Both the position numbers and the translations under genes were made by a program. A DNA stretch of 64,000 bases from Dyella lutea (GTDB lineage: Bacteria; Pseudomonadota; Gammaproteobacteria; Xanthomonadales; Rhodanobacteraceae): NCBI RefSeq assembly GCF_024158035.1, contig NZ_JAMZEK010000002.1:186001-250000 (forward strand), given 5' to 3'. Under the pieces are notes generated by a model, which worked only from the letters and a program-made list of their open reading frames with translations, was not told the origin of the DNA and searched no databases. Below, piece after piece: positions 26,301 through 34,540 of the stretch. Positions within the stretch are counted from its first letter, which is position 1. Each line of letters opens with the position of its first letter.

Positions 26301-29300
26301 GCCGCCGATCCCCAGCTGCCCGATTGCGACACGCTGATCGCGCGACTGACCGAGCTGCGTGACGCCCAGCCCGAGCCGCAGGTGGCCCACGCGGTATTCG
26401 ATGCGCACGAGGACGAGGAAGCGCACGAGGAAGAGGCCGTCGCCACCTCCGCGGAGGAGGCGGAGCGCGATCAGGCGCTGGAAGACGCCCATCACGACCA
26501 GTTGGCCAGCGAGATGCTGGCGGCGCTGGACGCTTTCGACCCGCGAGGCCAGGCCGCGCCCACGCCGGAGCCGCCGGTCGCGCCGCCTGCCGCCGAGGAC
26601 GATTTCGCGTCCATGTTCGCCGGGCTGGTCGACGGGCGTGAATTTGGCGAGACGCCGGAAGCTGCCCCGATCGATGCTGCGTCCGGGGCCGCAGCACCCG
26701 CCGTCGACGAGGTCGCCGAGTCGTCCGGCGCTGCCGATATGGCGGAGCTGGACAACGGCACCGGATCGAGCGAGGTCCCCGAAGCCGTTGAAGCCGATGC
26801 CGCGGAGCCGCAGGAGGACATTGGCCATCTCGACCAGGAGTTCGCCGCGGAGCCTGTCGCCGAGAGCGAGCCTGAGGCTGAGGTTGTCGATGCCCGGGAG
26901 CCGGAGTCCGTCACCGAGTCGGCGCCCGCCGCGGCCGAGCCGGTGCTCGACGCCGGCGAAAGCGAGGACGAATCGGGTGAACTCTGGCATGGCGACATCG
27001 ATCCGGACCTGCTGGAGGTGTTCACCGAAGAGGCGCGCGAGATCCTCGACCACGCCGACGGTGCGCTGGCCGAGTGGCGCGCCGATCCGGGCGACCTGGC
27101 CCAGGTCCCGGTACTGCAGCGCGACCTGCATACGCTCAAGGGCGGTGCCCGCATCGCCGGCTTCGTGCCGGTGGGCGACCTGGCGCATGCGATCGAAACG
27201 CTTCTCGAGAAGCCGATCAGCGGCGATCCAGAGCAGGCGGCGGCGCTGATCGGTGCGCTCGAGGGCGGCTTCGATCAGCTGCACGCGCTGGTGCAGCGGA
27301 TTGGCCAGAACAAGGGCATCCGCTACCCGCAGGCCATGATCGACCGGCTGCTCGTCCTCGCTGGCGAGGAGGCCCTCGTCGAGCGCGAAGAGGCGCCGGC
27401 GGCTGCCGCGGCGGTGTCCGCGCCGACCCCGGTTCCGGCGGCGGAGAACCTGCCCGAACTGCTGCCCGACGTGGCCGCCGAAGGCTACGACGAGTCGCGC
27501 TCGCCGCAGGAACAGATCCGCGTCCGCGCGGAGCTGCTCGACAACCTGGTGAACCACGCCGGCGAGGTGGCCATCTACCGCTCGCGCCTGGAGCAGCAGG
27601 TTGCCGGCTACCGCTTCAACCTGGTCGAGCTGGACCAGACGGTGGTGCGCCTGCGCAGCCAGCTGCGCATGCTGGAAATCGAGACCGAGGCGCAGATCAT
27701 CGCGCGCTTCCAGCGCGAGCACCGCGAAGCCGGTATGGCGGTGTTCGATCCGCTCGAGCTGGACCGCTTCTCGCAGCTGCAGCAGTACTCGCGTGCGCTG
27801 GCCGAGTCGGTCTCCGACCTTGTGTCGATCCAGAGCATGCTCGACGAGCTGACCCGTCAGTCCGAGACGCTGCTGATCCAGCAGTCGCGCGTGAGCGCAG
27901 ACCTGCAGGAAGGCCTGCTGCGCACCCGCATGCTGCCGTTCGACACGATGGTGCCGAACCTGCGCCGCACGCTGCGTCAGGCGGCACAGGAAGAAGGCAA
28001 GCGCGCCCAGCTGTTCGTCGAGGGCGCGCACGGCGAAATGGACCGCAACCTGCTCGACCGCATCAAGGCGCCGTTCGAGCACATGCTGCGCAATGCGATC
28101 GCCCATGGCATCGAGTCGCCGGAGAACCGCCGCAAGGCCGGCAAGCCGGAAGAGGGATCGGTACGCATTCGCGTTGCACGCGAAGCCACCGAGGTGGTCA
28201 TCCGCGTCACCGACGATGGCCGTGGCCTGAACCGCGAGGCGATCCGCAAGCGCGGCGTCGAGCGCGGTCTACTGCGCGCCGAGGCCAGGCCGAGCGACGA
28301 CCAACTGCTCGCCCTGATCACCCAGCCGGGCTTCTCCACCGCCAGCGCGGTGACCCAGCTGGCCGGTCGCGGCGTGGGCATGGACGTGGTGGCCAACGAG
28401 ATCAAGCAGCTCGGTGGCTCGCTGTCGATCGAGTCGCACGAGGGCAAAGGCACCACCTTCGTGCTGCGCCTGCCGTTCACGCTTGCAGTGACCCAGGCGA
28501 TCCTGGTGCGCATCGGCGAATCCACCTTCGCGATCCCGATGACCTCGGTTCAGGGCGTGGCACGCATCACCCCGGACGAGTTGGCGATCCATCTCGCTTC
28601 AGACGAACCCTCGTTCCTGCACAACGGCGAGGACTACGGCATCCACGACCTGGCCGAGCTGCTCGGCCTGCCGTCGAGCTACGCCGCGGACGAGCCCCAG
28701 CTGCCGCTGCTGCTGACCCGCGCCGGCGACCTGCGCGCGGCGATCCGCATCGATGCGGTGATCGGCTCGCGCGAGATCGTGGTGAAGTCGGTCGGCCCTC
28801 AGGTGAGTTCGGTGCCCGGGCTGCTCGGCGCCACCATCATGGGCGACGGTTCGGTGCTTATGATTCTCGACCTGCCGCCGCTGGTGCGCCACGGCATCGC
28901 CCGTCGCGAGCAGCGCCTGGCCGAGGGTCTCGCGCCGGTGATGGCGCCGGTGGTGGAGGAGGTCCGCACCAAGCCGCTGGTGATGGTGGTGGACGACTCG
29001 ATCACCATGCGCAAGGTCACCGGCCGCGTGCTCGAGCGCCACGACTTCGAGGTCAACACCGCGAAGGACGGCGTCGACGCCCTGGAGAAGCTGCACGAGC
29101 AGCGGGTGCCGGACCTGATGCTGCTGGACATCGAAATGCCGCGGATGGACGGCTACGAGCTGGCCGAGCACATGAAGGCGGATCCGCGCCTGCGCGACGT
29201 GCCGATCATCATGATCACTTCGCGCACGGGCGAGAAACACCGCCAGCGCGCGTTCGATCTGGGCGTGGACCGCTATCTCGGCAAGCCTTACCAGGAGGCC

Positions 29301-29363
29301 GACCTGCTGGCGCAGATCCACGAGGTGCTGGAGCAGAAGGCGATGGAGCTGGCCAATGGCTGA
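23340..29363 (+). CDS. chpA: ChpA/PilL hybrid chemosensory histidine kinase
   Basis: 2007 residues, smaller than P. aeruginosa ChpA (about 2470). Hpt-like modules in order: His51 in SLHQVHGTLQMV, His743 in FHTLKGSGRLV, His929 in VHTLHGAIAMV, His1264 in LHTLKGGARIAG; those at 51 and 929 have His in place of the usual Lys. Between them lie acidic, Ala/Glu/Pro-rich linkers (about 1000-1210). Then the dimerisation/CheA core from about 1390 (ELLDNLVNHAGEVAIYRSRL), HATPase with N-box HMLRNAIAHGIESP near 1580, G1 DDGRGLNREAI and G2 GRGVGMDVV; CheW domain about 1713-1855; and a C-terminal receiver (about 1879-2005) with Asp1930 in LLLDIEMPRMDGYE. Phosphorylates PilG and PilH. The stop overlaps chpB by eight bases. 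Confidence 0.96.
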   Translation: MRLQDHIDFTTLQWVKPELDDTLAAARDALESYVDNPGNRDAMRSCADSLHQVHGTLQMVELYGAAMVADEMETLSIALLEDHVAEREEAYAALMRGLMQLPDYLERLSSGHRDVPVVLLPLLNDLRASRKVAALTEVALFSPRLDNPLPAEAPPAVSEAQAHALRSRVADLRLRFQQHLLGWFRGQNPAQQLQGMRDTLNAITGCCHSTAGRRLWWIAAGTVEGLEQGCLKEQSAEVRQLIGKVDRSIRQMLEHGEESLRGGDADDLARKLLFIVAQAKQRSPQMELLRRTYALDSLLPDAAELEHARGSMAGHNRALLDSVSRALKDDLLRVKEALDLFLRQSDADPSQLAAQSEVLERVGDTLGMLALTVPRRVVNEQRRVLEEIASRMRAPEDETLLDVAGALLYVEASLDDHIESLGSNEEELASDAHAAPTLPRSEARHILSTLMQEATSNTTRVKDAIVGFVESGWQHQHLKEAPAQMDEVAGALRMLANSRPAELAEGIGRFIGNELLVDRRVPGSAQMDHLADALAALEYYLEAAREHRGGLEHILDVAEHSLQMLGYWPVPPAREPLVAEVDETGGVAAGDHGVNEVPSALAGLDEELASQPALSESVSLAGGDDLGALLIGEATAPAEPADDVAGLRLAETEHSVMPDDTTPDGGDEWVEVEEAVVEQQQASDPLASQAGFQDSSDGIDDDIREIFLEEMQEEIDNLIKAEQAWLADPSQIAALTPIRRSFHTLKGSGRLVGASVLGEFAWRLENMLNRVLDHTVEPHDGVVAVVRHAIEALPQLHKALRGEGMPTAPLSGIMQAADQVAAGEHPDLAGLLATRSETVRRVVRRRVPSSAAAAAEIPAATLTHVEDSAPPVAAVTDESIPMPVLPPVDSVLLEILRSEVAQYLQTIRSYVSRSSNELRVEDGLLRAVHTLHGAIAMVDIPLLTQLLSPLESLLKRLRAARVPLSSEGVHLLAQSADAVDQVMAQFDAADPQLPDCDTLIARLTELRDAQPEPQVAHAVFDAHEDEEAHEEEAVATSAEEAERDQALEDAHHDQLASEMLAALDAFDPRGQAAPTPEPPVAPPAAEDDFASMFAGLVDGREFGETPEAAPIDAASGAAAPAVDEVAESSGAADMAELDNGTGSSEVPEAVEADAAEPQEDIGHLDQEFAAEPVAESEPEAEVVDAREPESVTESAPAAAEPVLDAGESEDESGELWHGDIDPDLLEVFTEEAREILDHADGALAEWRADPGDLAQVPVLQRDLHTLKGGARIAGFVPVGDLAHAIETLLEKPISGDPEQAAALIGALEGGFDQLHALVQRIGQNKGIRYPQAMIDRLLVLAGEEALVEREEAPAAAAAVSAPTPVPAAENLPELLPDVAAEGYDESRSPQEQIRVRAELLDNLVNHAGEVAIYRSRLEQQVAGYRFNLVELDQTVVRLRSQLRMLEIETEAQIIARFQREHREAGMAVFDPLELDRFSQLQQYSRALAESVSDLVSIQSMLDELTRQSETLLIQQSRVSADLQEGLLRTRMLPFDTMVPNLRRTLRQAAQEEGKRAQLFVEGAHGEMDRNLLDRIKAPFEHMLRNAIAHGIESPENRRKAGKPEEGSVRIRVAREATEVVIRVTDDGRGLNREAIRKRGVERGLLRAEARPSDDQLLALITQPGFSTASAVTQLAGRGVGMDVVANEIKQLGGSLSIESHEGKGTTFVLRLPFTLAVTQAILVRIGESTFAIPMTSVQGVARITPDELAIHLASDEPSFLHNGEDYGIHDLAELLGLPSSYAADEPQLPLLLTRAGDLRAAIRIDAVIGSREIVVKSVGPQVSSVPGLLGATIMGDGSVLMILDLPPLVRHGIARREQRLAEGLAPVMAPVVEEVRTKPLVMVVDDSITMRKVTGRVLERHDFEVNTAKDGVDALEKLHEQRVPDLMLLDIEMPRMDGYELAEHMKADPRLRDVPIIMITSRTGEKHRQRAFDLGVDRYLGKPYQEADLLAQIHEVLEQKAMELANG

Positions 29364-31032
29364 AGGTACGGCCGTCGTCCTGCTGTTCGGTGACACGGAT
29401 CTTGGGGCGCTGCTGCGCGACGTGCTGCAGGAGCGTGGCGCCCGCATCGTCCACGAAGGTGGCCCCGGCGAGCTCGATCGCGCATTGGTCGAGCGGGTCG
29501 GTGCAGACGTCCTGGTCATCAACCTGGGCGACGACGTCGACGAGGTGATGGATCGGCTCGATTCGGCGATCGAGGGAGACCACCCGCGGGTGGTTTTCAA
29601 CGAGGCTGAGTCCAGCCGTGCGCTCGACGGTTGGGCGAGGGCGCGCTGGGCGCGTCACCTGGCGGCCAAGGTGCTGGCCAGTCAGGACGTCGATCCACCG
29701 CGTCCGCCAGGTGTTGTCGACGTTCCCGCCACGGAATCGCCGGAGGCGGTGCAGTCCGGCATGCAAGGAGTTGGGGACGCCGCGGAAGACGAAAGCTCAC
29801 CCAGTGGCCATGATGCCGAAGTCGCTGCGGAATCCGAATCGCTCGAGGCGGAACTGGAGGCGTTGCTTTCGGGCGCGCCGCTGCCTGGTGACGATCCGCT
29901 TGCGGGCGACACCGCCACAGCGACTGCGCCGGTCACGGCTTCGCAGCCGCTGGAGGGGGACGACACGCTGGACGACTTCGAACTCGACGAGTTGCTGCTG
30001 GATTCCCACGACCATCCGCCGCTCTACGATGGCAATTTCACCGACGGGGCCACCGGAGCGGTTTCGGAGGAAGGCCCGGTATCGCGCGCCGCCGACGGTG
30101 TCGATGATGGTCTGATCGAGGACGTGCTCCGGCTGGCCGATGCGGATGACCACAGTCCTCACGCCGTGCCGGCACCGCCGCCGGCCGGAGGGGCCGATGA
30201 GCTTTTCCAGCGAACTGACGGCTGGTCGCTGGTCGACGATGAGGATACCGTGGGGCCGCCACCGCTTCCGAACCCATCGAAGCCTTCGGCCGACGAGTTC
30301 GGGATCGAGAAGATCAGCGCGCTGGATTTTCTGGCGCCGGAGTCCGGGGATGAGGCACTGAATGTCGAGCCACTCATGACGCTCGAGCTGGTGTCGATGG
30401 AAGAGGCGGTCGCGCCGAAGCCCTACGAGTCCCTCGGCGGTGGCGAGATGATGCTCGAGGAGCTCAGTGGCGGACTCAGCCGGGTCGTGCTGCTGGGTGC
30501 GACGTTCGCCAGCCACGATTCGGTGCGCTCGTTCCTGTCGCAACTGCCGGCGGGCATGCGGGCGACGATCATCCACGTGCAGCACCAGGGCGATCGTCCG
30601 GTGGACGAGTTGCTCCAGTCGCTCGCCCCTTCTTGCCCGCTGAACAGCCGCGTCGCGCGACAGGGCGAGCAGGCCCGCGCCGGCGATCTGATCGTGGTGC
30701 CTGCCGATCATCAATTGCGCGTCACGCGCGATGGGCGGATGGAGTTGAAGCCGGCGCAGGCGACGCCCTCGGCGACTCCCTCCATCGACGCCACCTTCAG
30801 CGCCCTGGCCAACGTGTTCGGCGTGGACGCATTGGCGATCGTCTTCGCCGGGCAGGCCAATGATGCGGTCGCGGGTTGTCAGGCCGTGCATGATCGCGGT
30901 GGCCGGATCTGGGTGGAGGATGCCCCGGGCGAACATTTTGCCGACATGGTCAGCGGCGTGATGGCCGAGCACCTGGTGGACTTTTCCGGTACGCCGGCCG
31001 AATTGGCGGCGCGCCTGATCGAGGAATACTGA
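29356..31032 (+). CDS. chpB: ChpB: CheB-like protein with degenerate methylesterase domain
   Basis: 558 residues. Residues 1-110 resemble a receiver remnant (VLLFGDTDLGALLRDVLQE, VLVINLGDDVDEVMDRL) without a clear acidic phospho-pocket. A long acidic, disordered-looking segment follows (about 115-365). The C-terminal 190 residues match the CheB esterase: RVVLLGATFASHDSVRSFL, ATIIHVQHQG, RAGDLIVVPADHQL, FAGQANDAVAG. The nucleophile motif GASTGG is GATFAS, so the serine is Thr383; His410 and Asp503 are retained. Demethylation activity is therefore doubtful. Position between chpA and chpC (one-base overlap with chpC) is as in Xylella and Pseudomonas. Confidence 0.88.
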   Translation: MAEGTAVVLLFGDTDLGALLRDVLQERGARIVHEGGPGELDRALVERVGADVLVINLGDDVDEVMDRLDSAIEGDHPRVVFNEAESSRALDGWARARWARHLAAKVLASQDVDPPRPPGVVDVPATESPEAVQSGMQGVGDAAEDESSPSGHDAEVAAESESLEAELEALLSGAPLPGDDPLAGDTATATAPVTASQPLEGDDTLDDFELDELLLDSHDHPPLYDGNFTDGATGAVSEEGPVSRAADGVDDGLIEDVLRLADADDHSPHAVPAPPPAGGADELFQRTDGWSLVDDEDTVGPPPLPNPSKPSADEFGIEKISALDFLAPESGDEALNVEPLMTLELVSMEEAVAPKPYESLGGGEMMLEELSGGLSRVVLLGATFASHDSVRSFLSQLPAGMRATIIHVQHQGDRPVDELLQSLAPSCPLNSRVARQGEQARAGDLIVVPADHQLRVTRDGRMELKPAQATPSATPSIDATFSALANVFGVDALAIVFAGQANDAVAGCQAVHDRGGRIWVEDAPGEHFADMVSGVMAEHLVDFSGTPAELAARLIEEY

Positions 31033-31508
31033 TGAGCGAACAGCCCCTACCGCGCGAGATCCGCTGCGTGCTGGTGCCGGCCGGCGACCTGCGCCTGCTG
31101 CTGCCGAACGCCACGATCGCCGAAGTGATCACCATGCCGGCGCTCGAGCCGGTCGAGGGTGCCCCGGAGTGGGTGCTCGGACGCATCGCCTGGCGTGGCT
31201 GGAGGGTGCCTCTGGTGGCTTTCACCAAGCTGGCCGGTGCCGGCGAAGGCGACCAGGAGCTGGCCGTTCGCGTCGCCGTGCTGAAGGCACTGGGTGACAA
31301 CCCGGAACTGCCGTTCATCGCCGTGGTGACGCGGGGCTTCCCCCGCCTGACCACGCTCAATGCGGAACTGATCATCCCCACCCACGATGGCACGGCGCTG
31401 CCCCCCGGCGTGCGCGCCCAGGTGCTCGTGCGCGACGATCTCGCGGTGATTCCCGACCTGGAGATGCTCGAGCGCGAACTCACCGGCGTGCTCTTGACCG
31501 AGGCCTGA
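31032..31508 (+). CDS. chpC: CheW-like protein ChpC
   Basis: 158 residues, ATG overlapping the chpB stop. Divergent CheW domain: IRCVLVPAGDLRLLLPNATI, WVLGRIAWRGWRVPLVAF near 50, and a C-terminal VRDDLAVIPDLEML. In Pseudomonas ChpC is an auxiliary coupling protein of the Chp system. Last gene of the operon; a hairpin terminator follows within 25 bp. Confidence 0.92.
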   Translation: MSEQPLPREIRCVLVPAGDLRLLLPNATIAEVITMPALEPVEGAPEWVLGRIAWRGWRVPLVAFTKLAGAGEGDQELAVRVAVLKALGDNPELPFIAVVTRGFPRLTTLNAELIIPTHDGTALPPGVRAQVLVRDDLAVIPDLEMLERELTGVLLTEA

Positions 31509-31528
31509 GCCGGCCCCAGTGCTCTTGG

Positions 31529-31562
31529 ACGGCGCGCCCTGTGGGCGCGCCGTTCGTCTTTT
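31529..31562 (+). terminator. Terminator after chpC
   Basis: ACGGCGCGCCC-TGT-GGGCGCGCCGT is a perfect 11-bp stem with a three-base loop, followed by TCGTCTTTTC. It lies between convergent chpC and rsmE and may act on both. Confidence 0.82.
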
Positions 31563-31567
31563 CGCGA

Positions 31568-32302
31568 TCAGAGGTCGCCGTGCAGCGCCTGCAGCGCAGC
31601 CAGTGCCGCCAGCCCCGCGGTCTCCGTGCGAAGGATGCGCGGACCCAACTGCAATCCGCGGAAACCGCGTGCCGTGAGGCTGGCGACGTCGCGCTCGCCC
31701 AGACCACCCTCCGGCCCCACGACCAGAATCGCCCCTGCGGCAGGTGGCACCAGATCGCGCCCGCGCCCGTGGCCTTCCGGCAGCAGCGCGAGCCGCAGGG
31801 CACCGTCATCCGGCAGTCCGCCGAGCCAGGCCGTCAGTGGCAAGGGGGCGACGATGCGCGGCAGGACGGCTCTCCCGCACTGCTCGCAGGCGCTGGCGAT
31901 CACCGCCTGCCAGTGCGCCAGGCGCTTGGCGGCCCGCTCCCCATCGAGCTTCACCTCGGAGCGCTCGGTGACCAGCGGCACGATCGCCGCCACGCCCAGT
32001 TCGGTGGCCTTCTGCACGATCAGGTCCATCTTCTCGCCGCGTGCCACGCCTTGTGCAAGCACCAGTGGCAGCGGCGATTCGCAGGAGACCGGTTCGCGCC
32101 CCTCCACGACCACCGTGACCTGCCGCTTGCCCACTTCGGCGAGACGTCCGCCGTAGTCGTGGCCATCGCCGTTGAACAGCACCACCGGCTCGCCGGCGGC
32201 CAGCCGTAGCACGCGCACCACATGCTCCGCCGCCTGCGCCGGCAGTATGACCGCGGTGCCGGGTGCCAGGGACTGTTCGACGTGGATACGAATCGTGCGC
32301 AT
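31568..32302 (-). CDS. rsmE: 16S rRNA (uracil-1498-N3)-methyltransferase
   Basis: 244 residues. SPOUT-class SAM-dependent methyltransferase acting on U1498 of 16S rRNA. N-terminal PUA-like part begins MRTIRIHVEQSL with AEHVVRVLRLAAGEPVVLFNGDG; the knotted SAM site is formed by KATELGVAAIVPLVTERSEV near 117, VGPEGGLGERDVASL near 200 and LGPRILRTETAGLAAL near 218. Convergent with the pil-chp operon and 18 bp after bioA in the same direction. Confidence 0.95.
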   Translation of the reverse strand: MRTIRIHVEQSLAPGTAVILPAQAAEHVVRVLRLAAGEPVVLFNGDGHDYGGRLAEVGKRQVTVVVEGREPVSCESPLPLVLAQGVARGEKMDLIVQKATELGVAAIVPLVTERSEVKLDGERAAKRLAHWQAVIASACEQCGRAVLPRIVAPLPLTAWLGGLPDDGALRLALLPEGHGRGRDLVPPAAGAILVVGPEGGLGERDVASLTARGFRGLQLGPRILRTETAGLAALAALQALHGDL

Positions 32303-32320
32303 GAAGGGGCCCGTGAACGT

Positions 32321-33685
32321 TCAGCGCGCGAGCGCGTGTTCGATGCCCGCGAGGGCGGTGTCGACCAGGTGATCGAATTCCGCCTGCGTCGTGACGTAGG
32401 GCGGCATGAAATAGACGATGTTGCCGAGCGGGCGCAGCAGCGCCTCGTGCTCCAGCCCATAGAGGTAGACCTCCAGCCCGCGCCGCTCGCCGGCCGGGAA
32501 AGGCGTGCGGCTGGCCTTGTCGGCGACCAGCTCGACCGCGGCGATCATTCCGGTCTGGCGTACGTCGGCGACGTGCGGATGATCGCGCAGTGGCGCCAGC
32601 CGCCCAGCCAGGTGCGCTGCAAGCGCGCGGTTGCGCTCCAGCACCGGCTCGTCATGGAAGATCGCCAGCGTCTCCAGCGCCACCCGACAGGCCAGCGGAT
32701 TGCCGGTGTAGCTGTGCGAATGCAAGAAGGCCTTGCCGGCGCTGTATTCGGCATAGAACGCGTCGTAGACACCGTCGGTGGTGAGCACCACCGCCAGCGG
32801 CAGGGTGCCGGCGGTGAGCCCCTTGGACAGGCACATGAAGTCCGGCGACACGCCGGCCTGTTCGCAGGCGAACATCGTGCCGGTACGGCCGAAGCCCACC
32901 GCGATCTCGTCGGCGATGAAGTGCACGTCGAACTCGTCGCACAGCGCGCGCAGGCCGCTGAGGTAGTCCGGATGGTACATGCGCATGCCGCCGGCGCACT
33001 GCACCAGCGGCTCGACGATCACCGCGCAGGTCTGGTGGGCGTGTTGCTGCAGCAGCGCGCGCAAGTCACCCAGTCGGCGTGCGGCGAGCTGCTGCGGGGT
33101 CTCTCCCGGCTCGCCTTCGTAGGTATCGGCCGAGGGTGCCAGGATCGGCGTCAGCAGCAGTGGCGCGTAGGTCTTGCGATACAGCGCCACGTCGCTCACC
33201 GAGAGCGCGCCGAGCGTCTCGCCGTGGTAGCTGCCGGTGAGCGCGATGAAGCGGGTCTTCTCGCCATGGCCCCGGTTGAGCCAGTAGTGGAAGCTCATCT
33301 TCAGCGCCACTTCGATCGCCGCCGAGCCGTTGTCGGCGAAGAACACCCGCTCCAGTCCCGGCGGGGTGAGGCGCACCAGCTCCTCGGCCAGCGCGATCGC
33401 CGGCTCGTGGGTGAAGCCGGCGAAGATCACGTGTTCGAGCTGACGGGCCTGGTCGGCCAGCGCCGCGGCGATGCGTGGGTTGGCGTGGCCGAACAGGTTG
33501 GTCCACCAGGAACTGATGCCGTCGAGGTAGCGGCGGCCGTCGGCGTCGATCAGCCAGGCGCCTTCGCCGCGGACGATCGGCACCATCGGGACGCGTTCGT
33601 GGTCGTGCATCTGGGTGCAGGGGTGCCAGACGTGGCGGAGATCGCGCGCGGCGAGCTCGCGGTTGCTGCGGTCGTGCTTGTTCAT
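32321..33685 (-). CDS. bioA: Adenosylmethionine-8-amino-7-oxononanoate aminotransferase
   Basis: 454 residues from the ATG at 33685 (MNKHDRSNRELAARDLRHVW). The frame stays open much further upstream, but that part lies antisense to gspN and its neighbours and is not credible. PLP class III aminotransferase making DAPA for biotin. WHPCTQMHDHE at 20-30, DGISSWWTNLFGHANP near 55, VFFADNGSAAIEVALKM near 114, IADEIAVGFGRTG near 257 and the PLP Lys288 in CLSKGLTAG. HSHSYTGNPLAC is the usual substrate loop. No other bio gene is in the window; divergent from gspN. Confidence 0.97.
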   Translation of the reverse strand: MNKHDRSNRELAARDLRHVWHPCTQMHDHERVPMVPIVRGEGAWLIDADGRRYLDGISSWWTNLFGHANPRIAAALADQARQLEHVIFAGFTHEPAIALAEELVRLTPPGLERVFFADNGSAAIEVALKMSFHYWLNRGHGEKTRFIALTGSYHGETLGALSVSDVALYRKTYAPLLLTPILAPSADTYEGEPGETPQQLAARRLGDLRALLQQHAHQTCAVIVEPLVQCAGGMRMYHPDYLSGLRALCDEFDVHFIADEIAVGFGRTGTMFACEQAGVSPDFMCLSKGLTAGTLPLAVVLTTDGVYDAFYAEYSAGKAFLHSHSYTGNPLACRVALETLAIFHDEPVLERNRALAAHLAGRLAPLRDHPHVADVRQTGMIAAVELVADKASRTPFPAGERRGLEVYLYGLEHEALLRPLGNIVYFMPPYVTTQAEFDHLVDTALAGIEHALAR

Positions 33686-33754
33686 CCGGCTATGATCGTG
33701 GGCTGGCGCCGGGCACTCAAGCCGCGGCATCGCCCGATCCCGGAGTCCGGCCCG

Positions 33755-34540
33755 TTGAAGTGGTGGAAAGTCCTGCTGCTGTGCCTGGTGACGCTGCTGC
33801 TGGCGCTCGCGCTGCTGGCGTGGTCCGCGCCGGCGCGCTGGATTGCGCCCTGGCTCAACGCACGCATGCACGGCGTCGCGCTGCGCGGCGTTTCCGGCAG
33901 CGTCTGGGACGGCCAGGCGGAGGCGCTCGTGGCGGCCGACGGCACTGACTTGGGGCGACTGCGCTGGACCCTGTCGCGCCGCGCCCTGCTGGGACGGCCG
34001 CAGGGCAGCGTCGAGCTCGCCGGGTCGATGCTCTTTGCGCAGGGCGGCTTCATCCGCGAAGGCGACACGCTGCGCTGGCATGACGTGCGGCTGCGGCTGG
34101 CGCTGGATCGCCTCATGCCGCCGCCGGCCACGCCGTTCGGACGGCCGCGGGGCGAGCTCCGCGGCGAACTGGCACACGCCACCCTGCGCGGCGGCTGGCC
34201 GGTATCGATGGATGGCCACCTGCGCTGGCAGGACGCGGCGGTCGACGGTGCGGACAGCCTTCTGCCGCTGGGCAACCTGACCGCGACGATCACCGCCCGC
34301 GCGGGGGTGATCCAGGCGAGCCTGCACGATGAAGGGCAGGGGCCGCTGCGGCTGGACGGGCGCCTCCAGGCCAGTCCGCTGGGCTGGCGCCTGCAGGCCG
34401 AGCTGGCGCCACGCGGCGATCATCCTGCGCTGGCCCGCTGGCTGGCCCGCTTCGGTCCACCGGACGCCCAGGGCGTCATTCACCTGCAGCGCGGTGCCGG
34501 ACTCGGCGCCGTCCCTGCTTCCGACGGAGTCTCCCGATGA
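33755..34540 (+). CDS. gspN: Type II secretion system protein N (GspN)
   Basis: 261 residues if started at TTG 33755, which has GGAG nine bases upstream and opens KWWKVLLLCLVTLLLALALL, a proper membrane anchor. The alternative ATG at 33692 leaves only 6 bp to the bioA start and lacks a ribosome site. After the anchor the protein shows the GspN pattern: GVALRGVSGSVWDGQAEAL, LRWTLSRRALLGRPQGSVEL, ITARAGVIQASLHDEG, GPLRLDGRLQASPLGW. It is an accessory inner-membrane secreton subunit. No other gsp gene is nearby, so this is an orphan copy. Overlaps the next gene by four bases. Confidence 0.8.
   Translation: MKWWKVLLLCLVTLLLALALLAWSAPARWIAPWLNARMHGVALRGVSGSVWDGQAEALVAADGTDLGRLRWTLSRRALLGRPQGSVELAGSMLFAQGGFIREGDTLRWHDVRLRLALDRLMPPPATPFGRPRGELRGELAHATLRGGWPVSMDGHLRWQDAAVDGADSLLPLGNLTATITARAGVIQASLHDEGQGPLRLDGRLQASPLGWRLQAELAPRGDHPALARWLARFGPPDAQGVIHLQRGAGLGAVPASDGVSR

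Noticed and set aside
23694-28106. 1470-codon open frame antisense to chpA
   Set aside because: Product of high GC and codon bias opposite a real gene: composition is Arg/Gln/His-rich without any domain, and chpA on the other strand has clear domains.
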